Made by a program: the position numbers and the translations under genes. A DNA stretch of 64,000 nucleotides, from the NCBI RefSeq assembly GCF_000764305.2, contig NW_025938138.1, positions 62,001-126,000 on the forward strand, read 5' to 3'. Position 1 is the stretch's first letter. The number at the start of each line of letters is the position of its first letter. This document shows positions 57,623 through 64,000 of this stretch, piece by piece. This DNA comes from Hyalella azteca (Eukaryota > Arthropoda > Malacostraca > Amphipoda > Hyalellidae). Under the pieces are notes generated by a model. It did not search any database. It saw only the letters and a program-made list of their open reading frames with translations, and was not told where the DNA came from.

Positions 57623-60600
57623 TCACAGACTTAAAGCTCTTTTGTGTAAAGTCAGTGATTTTCTTAACCGCAGAAAAGGAGTGAGGAATCTAACATTCGC
57701 GTCGCACCTCGGCGTATCTAACACAAAAGTGACGTTGACACTTCTGCTGTCCCTGCCTAGTAATGACCACTGGCTCAGGGATTGTCGACTGAGTTGGCCA
57801 CCTGCGCTGCTCTGGCGCACGGCGACGTCAAAGCCGTGACCTCGCTGAGGACGGTGTACAAACTTGCGTTTCTGTGGCGCTATGTACGTCTCTAATAATT
57901 TTCTGTGGCAATGCACCATTTTTTGGACAACACCATAGGATAATCGTAGCTGCTGATCCACCTTTTGAATTTACTTTCAACTCTTTATGGAGTCCGTGCT
58001 CATCTTTGAAGACGTTGATCATCGAAACGACGTTCGGCATGCTCCTCGGTGCTTTGTTCTTTTGAACTAAAGTACGCGAACACGTCTGGAAAGTTTTTCC
58101 GATGATCAGTCATTATGGTGGATCTATGAGCCGCGACTGACAATTTAGCACTCGTGCGAGGCTTCAAAATGCTGAAACTTTACCGGGTCTCTTGCGATCA
58201 GCGCTGCCTTCAAATTATCTGCAAATGTTAATACAAACTTCATCGTGTTCACGAGGGTTTTGAAAGACTAACCCGAATCCACAGCGAGTAACGGCTCGCT
58301 GCACGAGTCGCCGGTAACCGTTAGTTGTAAGTGCAGGCGTGATTTAAGGGTGAGGAACAATTATTTTTGGCATCTCGTTGGCTAGGTCAATGCCTCCAAG
58401 TTTGGTCAACTGAAATAATTTGACTTGTTTTCGGAATTTTCTGCTCCCACACCGAACAGAAAACAATTTTCGAAATTTGCGCAAGACGGTTTTTCACGAA
58501 GCTTGAACGCTTTAAGCTGTCCAATTTAGTGATATGTAGATTCAACCAGCTCAAACAGACAAAGCTATCTGAATAAAGTTTAACAGCTCTAATTTTGATA
58601 GGAACAACACAGGTCTCGCCTGCTAATTCCTCGGAGGCATTTGAGAGGGTCGCGGTGCCCAATGAGATCGCCTGTAATTCTAGACACGGTAGTCGTCTGG
58701 TTTAATTTTTTGCTGATTAGGTGTCATTACGTTTGCCCACGTATCTTGCGATGGAGATTTGAGTATTTGCGGTGATCTGATTGGCAATATTGACCCATCC
58801 GAGCAGCATGTCAGGGTTCAATTTGCAATCCCAATAAAGCACAGTGTCACACGGTAATTGATGCCCAAATAATCTTGTACGATTCAACGTGGGACCATTG
58901 AAATTGAACCTCAAAATTTGATGCGCTTGAGGAATGTAGTTGTCGCTTAGTGGTGGCCGCCGCGTTCAACTGAAGTTTAGGGGCAGTAATGCAACCAGTT
59001 GAGCGGTTCCATTGGAGGCCAAGCATATTCACTGTAACTTGAGTCTGAATTTGAGACTTCTCGTCAACGATTTCCTGGACGCCAGGATCGTTAATAGTAA
59101 ATTGTTGCAGAGTGAATCAATAAGGGGAGAAAATTGAAGGAATGACCAACATTTTATTCAGCTCTGCTGAGCTGTTGTAAGCGATGGCACCATAATCCAT
59201 GTACATCAACTCGTAAACACCGCGCTTCATGTCAATGAGTGCATCATCGTCTAGAATTAGAATTTTATGCAGGGCAAGCATGAGCAATGTTGGGGAACAT
59301 TTCAATACAAATGGGGGCCTCTTACATTTATAGTCTACCATGCACGGAGAAACCGTCTCGTTCAGCGTTAACGTACCACAAGAAGCATAATCTATTTTGA
59401 TCGTAGGAGGCAAGCGCTATTTGAGGAAAGGCCTTAACTAAATCAAAACAAAGACATTTTCATCAAATCGTAGAATCAACAGGCGGGCACCAATTTTCCT
59501 GTTAAGAGCATGGTCTGGCAAACTTGCACTGGTTGTGGTTAAGCGCCAAAAGCCCACTATGCGACTGCCCACATAAATTAGTCAAATAAACTACTGGGCA
59601 TTTCGTTGAATATTTGTCAGGTCCAAATACTGGCATGTGAGCGAAAAATCTCACTGACGGATTTTCTTCCAAAAATGCGTTCACAACGTTAACTCTCAAT
59701 GATAACCCAAACGCTCCTGTTCTTGGATATTATCATTTGCCATGGACAGGGTGTTTTTTTTTCGCAAACTTCTAAGATTACTACCAAGAATTTGCTGGGC
59801 TAGTTTCAAATTATGACCAAGATGGGCTTGAATATGAGGTCTCGAAGTAGTAGGTGCCCGCTCAATACCCATCACTAGGCGCTTTAGACGTTGATCGAGT
59901 CCGATTTGTTCAAACACAGTGCTAATCTCATTTTCATATTGAAAGTAATATGTGAAGCACCATCTCTTGGCTCGGTGATGCGGCATATTTCCTGAAGATT
60001 TCTGCACAACTCCTATCTTATTGAGGGCCACTTGGTCATTCCACAAAATTGGCATAGTTATTCGCCCACTGTCGTCTGGAGTGCTGTTCGAAATGATTCT
60101 CTCTACCGACGCATTTTAAAGCCCGCCCGATTCCCCGTCTCTACATCTGCGCTCTCTAAAATTCCCGAACACAATACGTCTAGCGCTTGCACAATCGGCT
60201 TTTCGAGTTCTGACTCGATCGTAACGCTATTCAGCGACACCTTCCTGGTGCACCAATTAAATTTGAGAATCGATCCCTCTAGTAAACCGCTGGATGTTTC
60301 ATCGCCAGAAACATCCGCGGGTGTAGTCACTTGCCTAGAAGAGGTTAGCGCCGGACTGTTATGATCACCATGAAACATGGGTAACGCACCAGAATTCCGC
60401 AAATTCTGGTCAATCAAACCAATGTGCAGAACGGCGCAAGCTGAATCAAGGTATACCGATCGACTATGCTTACCATAAGCGACGGTTTTGCACGGTAGGC
60501 AGTGACTGGCGCCAGCGCCTAGAATCAAGTCAATGTTTGAAATTTGGTCTCTGCCACCAATCAAATAATCATCGCCCAGCGTATAATATTCATCAACGAA

Positions 60601-61950
60601 ATTATGAACAGTAGGAAGTTCTGGCAGAACGACGGCTTCCAACGCGTGAAGTTTCGAGGCAAAAAAAAATTTCATTTCTACCAGTTAAGTATCTACACTC
60701 CCTGACGAATTAAAACCGTTAATGGTCAGGGGAAAATCCTCTTCAGAGCCCTGGGCTTTTCTCCATCAGCTACATTACATGAAATGAAGTTAGTTTAATG
60801 ACACCCAGAATCTTCAGGTCCGCGTATCTCACGACCATTGTTCAGCCAAGCCGAAAATGTTGGCAGAATCACCGCATCTCCAAATCGCAGGTGCAGAATT
60901 TGTGAATGCACTAGAGCCGCGCAACTAATTTTTTCATTTTGTTTAGCCGAGGGCTGCGACGCAGATAGCCCGGACGCAGTCTTTGCACTAGGGAGTACAC
61001 TCCTAATACGCTTCGCATAGAGGAAAGTAAAATGCTGGCCTGCACAGTGCTTGCATGAACGTTTGAATGCAGCTGCTTTATTTGTGACTCGCTGAACTTG
61101 GCTCAACTAATGCCTGTATAAAATGTGCGAATCCAAGTTCAGCGATATTAGGTATTTGAACATGGGGTGTGAAGACTCCTTACCATGCTTGGAGTACAAG
61201 ATGCAATTATATATTGTAGGTGGTGGTCGGCGCTTGTTTGACGGGCTTTGGTCTACCCCAAACGTCTACCGCCGAGCTCGCAGTTATATCCTGTAAAGAA
61301 GAGAAGACTAATTGCTATTGGTGATGGTGATAAAGTGTTGCTTCATAGATTCATTCATTCCGCTCCAGATGAATTACTGAAGAATCATTTCCGAATCTAT
61401 TTGCAGTGTCTTAGAGACATCCATAATAACTCATCTCCCTAATAAAGGCATATGGATCTCCGCCATCCTTCAGCTTGAGAATCTTTCGATTATCTCGTAC
61501 TTCTGGGTAAGAAGGGATGCAAAAGCTTAAGTGAGGAGATCCTTGGCTGCATCATATGACTGGTTGGCCTCTTCGAGAGATTGAATTAGAGTTGAAACTT
61601 CCCCGCTGACCTGATTCCCCAGAAAGACAAATTTTTCATAGTTTGACAACGTATACTTGTTCATTAAATTCCCAAATTTGGCAAAAAAAGTCTTCAGAGG
61701 ATCTCATCTTTAGAATGGCGGTAAGTCGGGAGAGTAAATTGAGGTAACCTTAGCTGGTTGCTTACGCGGTTAATTTCACAAAATTGCTCATGGCCAGATG
61801 CGGAAGTTGTAACCTGCAGCCTGCCCTCTAAAAGCCTTACGGCAGCAATTAGCTTTGAATCGTAAGCATCGTAATCTTCCAACTCTGTCCAGCACCCCTT
61901 TGTCTTTTTCGTAAATCCACAAGCCCGTGGATACATTCTCATTGGCTAAA
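57623..61950 (-). pseudogene. BEL/Pao LTR retrotransposon relic
   Basis: Read right to left on the minus strand: a gag region (RLPQFTLPTYRHSKDEIL near 61700, then LSNYEKFVFLGNQVSGE at about 61630); a cysteine motif CKHCAGQHF (about 61050) lacking its last cysteine; a protease-like segment IDLILGAG (about 60520); a reverse-transcriptase region with YMDYGAIA (about 59190) in place of YVDD; an RNase H-like segment KLYSDSFVCLSWL (about 58565); and an integrase-like region with HRPQRGHG (about 57840). Order and wording fit BEL/Pao. Many stops and frame changes and altered active-site residues show it is dead. LTRs were not identified by eye. Confidence 0.72.
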
Positions 61951-62447
61951 TCGAGTTTCAAACGCAGGTCCTGCAAATCATCAACCTCTTTCCTTATTTC
62001 TTGTCTAGAAAAATTATTGAGGTTGGAGTCAACTGTGCTGCGCAGTTAATGTCGCTTTAGAATAAATTGAAGACTGCACAGCAGACCACTAAGAAAATCA
62101 AGCACCTAACGAATTTGATATTTAATCAATAAGAAGAAATGTCCAGTCAACATCCGCAAGCCGCCAGAGAGTGAGATGTTAGTTACCAAATCATGAAGAT
62201 GACTTTGTGCAGATGCACCTGCCACATATTAAAGTGCTTCCTTAAGAGGAGAAGGGACTTGCGAGCAGCTACTTATTCTTTCTATTCTAAACAAATTTTC
62301 CATCTATAAAAATCCCAAAAGCTAAGTAAACGTTGGTTGAGCATCAACTAACTAGCAGCCTGTGTGGGCCTCTCTGATGCTGGCCACAGTATAAGCACTT
62401 AGAAAAAGTGAATTAGTCACTGTCTGTCGTATCAAATTGCTCTTCAC

Positions 62448-63403
62448 CTGTCTTCGCGCTGGCGCTTGTACGCATGCCTGAGCTGCACGAGTTGCTGCTC
62501 CACGGACGAGCTTCTGCTTCTTCTCTGTGTCAGCATCTGTTATGGACAGTACAGCAGCCATTTGCTGCATATTCAAAAATATTAACATGATACAAATCTA
62601 TGATATTACAACAATGTGTCAATGATGTTATAAGTTATAACAATATGAATACCATTCATCATTTTCATGTGAAAATTCGTAGGGTGAAGGGGAGCTTACA
62701 ATTTTCAAATTAGAAGGGTTGCCAAGAATTAGTAGTAGGGTTATAATATAGTTTTTATAATCTGAAGACGTAGGTATATCCAAACAAAACACGTTATCTG
62801 GTAAACATAATCTATAAACGTCAATGCTATACAAGAATATTTAATTTGAAGTGTTTACCTCTATTTTTTTGTTCCAGCTCTTGAATTTTGTGCAGCATGT
62901 ACTGCAGCATTTGCTGATGAGGCTTCACATGTTGAGGTAGTTGCTGGTTCTCTGTATTTTGTTGTTGCTGTTGATTTTGCAACAATTTTGTAATTTCTCC
63001 CCAAGGCTCTGCGGAGACAAAGAGCACTTACTATTTGCTAACCATTGGGCCATTTTTTTAAATAAAAACTTCTGAGCCATTCTTTAGGAATTTAAAAGCA
63101 AAGAAAACGCCAAGCAAATTCACCACATCGATATTGAAAACGTTTCGGAGTCCAGCTCCATCATCAGTTCAACAAACTATAAATGAATACAATCATTTTA
63201 TAAGTCAAAATTGTAAGTCAGACAGAAAACCTAAAAGAGACCGAACATTGAATCGAAAAACGGGGACTGGCGGGACACAGACTGACTCTGTGAACTTGCG
63301 ATATAAGCAGACTGATATTTAATATAAGTAGCTATTCTTTACTTACGCATTGTGGTGCCAATCCAGGACCAGGATCTATATAATTGAACTTATATCTACG
63401 AGT
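62448..63403 (-). CDS. Glutamine-rich protein of unknown function, internal exons (minus strand)
   Basis: Three minus-strand exons are bounded by good splice signals and join in frame: 63403-63347 (acceptor TTTCTCTTTCCAG, donor GTAAGT; YKFNYIDPGPGLAPQC), 63006-62859 (PWGEITKLLQNQQQQQ, then a coiled-coil-like HKIQELEQKN; donor GTAAAC) and 62536-62448 (TEKKQKLVRGAATRAAQA; donor GTGAAG). The acceptor AG two bases upstream of the second exon start would break the frame. First and last exons were not found; the BEL/Pao relic lies just downstream. The protein family is not recognised. Confidence 0.45.
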
Positions 63404-63914
63404 CTGGAAAGAGAAAAGCAAAAGTGAGTGTGTATAATCTAATCTAGTCACACAAATAATAATTGGCAAAACCAGTAGAGCATATCAAAGCATAGCAACA
63501 ACCAGTTACCCTCCCTTCTCGAAATTACTTAACCCTTCAACGATGAAATTTTTTAAATCTAGTAAATTTTTACGAGACCCGACATCAAAGGCCACTGAAT
63601 GATCCATTTAGTCGTTTGCGCGCAACTGGCAGGCGTTTATACGATTACTACGATTATGTATACGATTACTACCGATACTCGTCGACCTAATTTTTTAACC
63701 AGCGGTTGCTAAAGATTGTCTCTATACAGAAAGAATAGTATGTATAGGCAATGTCAAATATCATTTTATACATTAAATATTGCCTATTACGTCTAATGCT
63801 GCCGTTTACGATGCTTCAAGTCTATTTTGTACGTAGGGTAAATCCGCTACTGCGCCTCTGGAGCGTAAGGCTCTGATTGGCGTAGATTGTTGCAATCCTG
63901 GCAGATCAGTTAAA

Positions 63915-64000
63915 ATGTCTGAAGTTGAACCGCAAAACAGCGCTTCCGCAACCACAGTCGCACTTCCGGTACTCATTCTTCGTAATGTCTCAGAAAGTAT
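63915..64000 (+). CDS. Start of an unrecognised gene, truncated by window end
   Basis: ATG at 63915 in a favourable context (TTAAAATGT) opens a frame that continues to the end of the window: MSEVEPQNSASATT, then VALPVLILRNVSES. Upstream, an inverted CCAAT box (GATTGG at about 63876) lies in a locally GC-richer stretch, consistent with a promoter. GT dinucleotides near 63997 may be a donor. No family is recognised from 28 residues. Confidence 0.4.
   Translation, partial: MSEVEPQNSASATTVALPVLILRNVSES

Noticed and set aside
57623..61950. Intact, potentially active LTR retrotransposon
   Set aside because: Stops, frame changes and altered active-site motifs occur in every domain, and no LTR pair was found.

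Overview
This is a eukaryotic, almost certainly arthropod, genome window. It is AT-rich, its genes are split by GT-AG introns, it carries TTAGG-type (arthropod telomere motif) repeats, and it is loaded with MITEs, LINE fragments, tRNA-derived SINEs and a BEL/Pao relic. The gene families (a BTB transcription factor with swappable zinc-finger exons, a DUF4806 protein, a tandem C2H2 protein with CSEC-type fingers) fit a hemipteroid insect such as a whitefly, but the species call is inference. There is one 581-base gap (2100-2680) and one single-N join (35830).

Layout. 0-3 kb: TTAGG-like repeats, then a C2H2 zinc-finger exon that runs into the gap, then two minisatellites. 3-12 kb: repeats (a long-TIR MITE, a LINE 3' end, two SINEs, a hAT end, a hairpin) and a GC-rich patch with a TATA box at about 11.4 kb. 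12.3-37 kb: the main locus, a BTB/POZ zinc-finger transcription factor of the longitudinals-lacking-like type. Its four common exons (12313-12396, 20368-21057, 21895-22062, 23029-23106) all join in phase 0. They can feed a ten-residue zinc-finger-less end (23509-23541) or one of three intact two-finger terminal exons (30017-30403, 32368-32817, 35268-35750). Two further copies of the third exon are truncated fragments. The introns hold nested MITEs, a mariner-type composite and a Ginger-like DNA transposon (27237-29394) with long inverted repeats and a 4-bp target duplication.

37-43 kb: mostly non-coding, with one palindromic MITE and a LINE 3' fragment on the minus strand. 43.4-48.7 kb: a second host gene on the plus strand, eight exons, with a C-terminal DUF4806-like domain; one intron carries a hAT MITE with a perfect 8-bp target duplication. 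48.7-62 kb: a transposon graveyard with a decayed CR1/L2-group LINE (about 51.4-54.4 kb), another LINE 3' end, a gag zinc-knuckle remnant and a minus-strand BEL/Pao relic (about 57.6-61.95 kb). 62.4-64 kb: splice-bounded minus-strand exons of an unrecognised glutamine-rich protein, and the start of a plus-strand gene that leaves the window.

The most interesting points are the modular BTB locus with probable uncollapsed haplotype copies inside its zinc-finger exon cluster, the intron-containing Ginger-like element that lost its catalytic core, the 3'-tail motif shared between the tRNA-derived SINE and a resident LINE, and three MITE families with look-alike termini stacked in one intron. Everything was read by eye; no similarity search was run.
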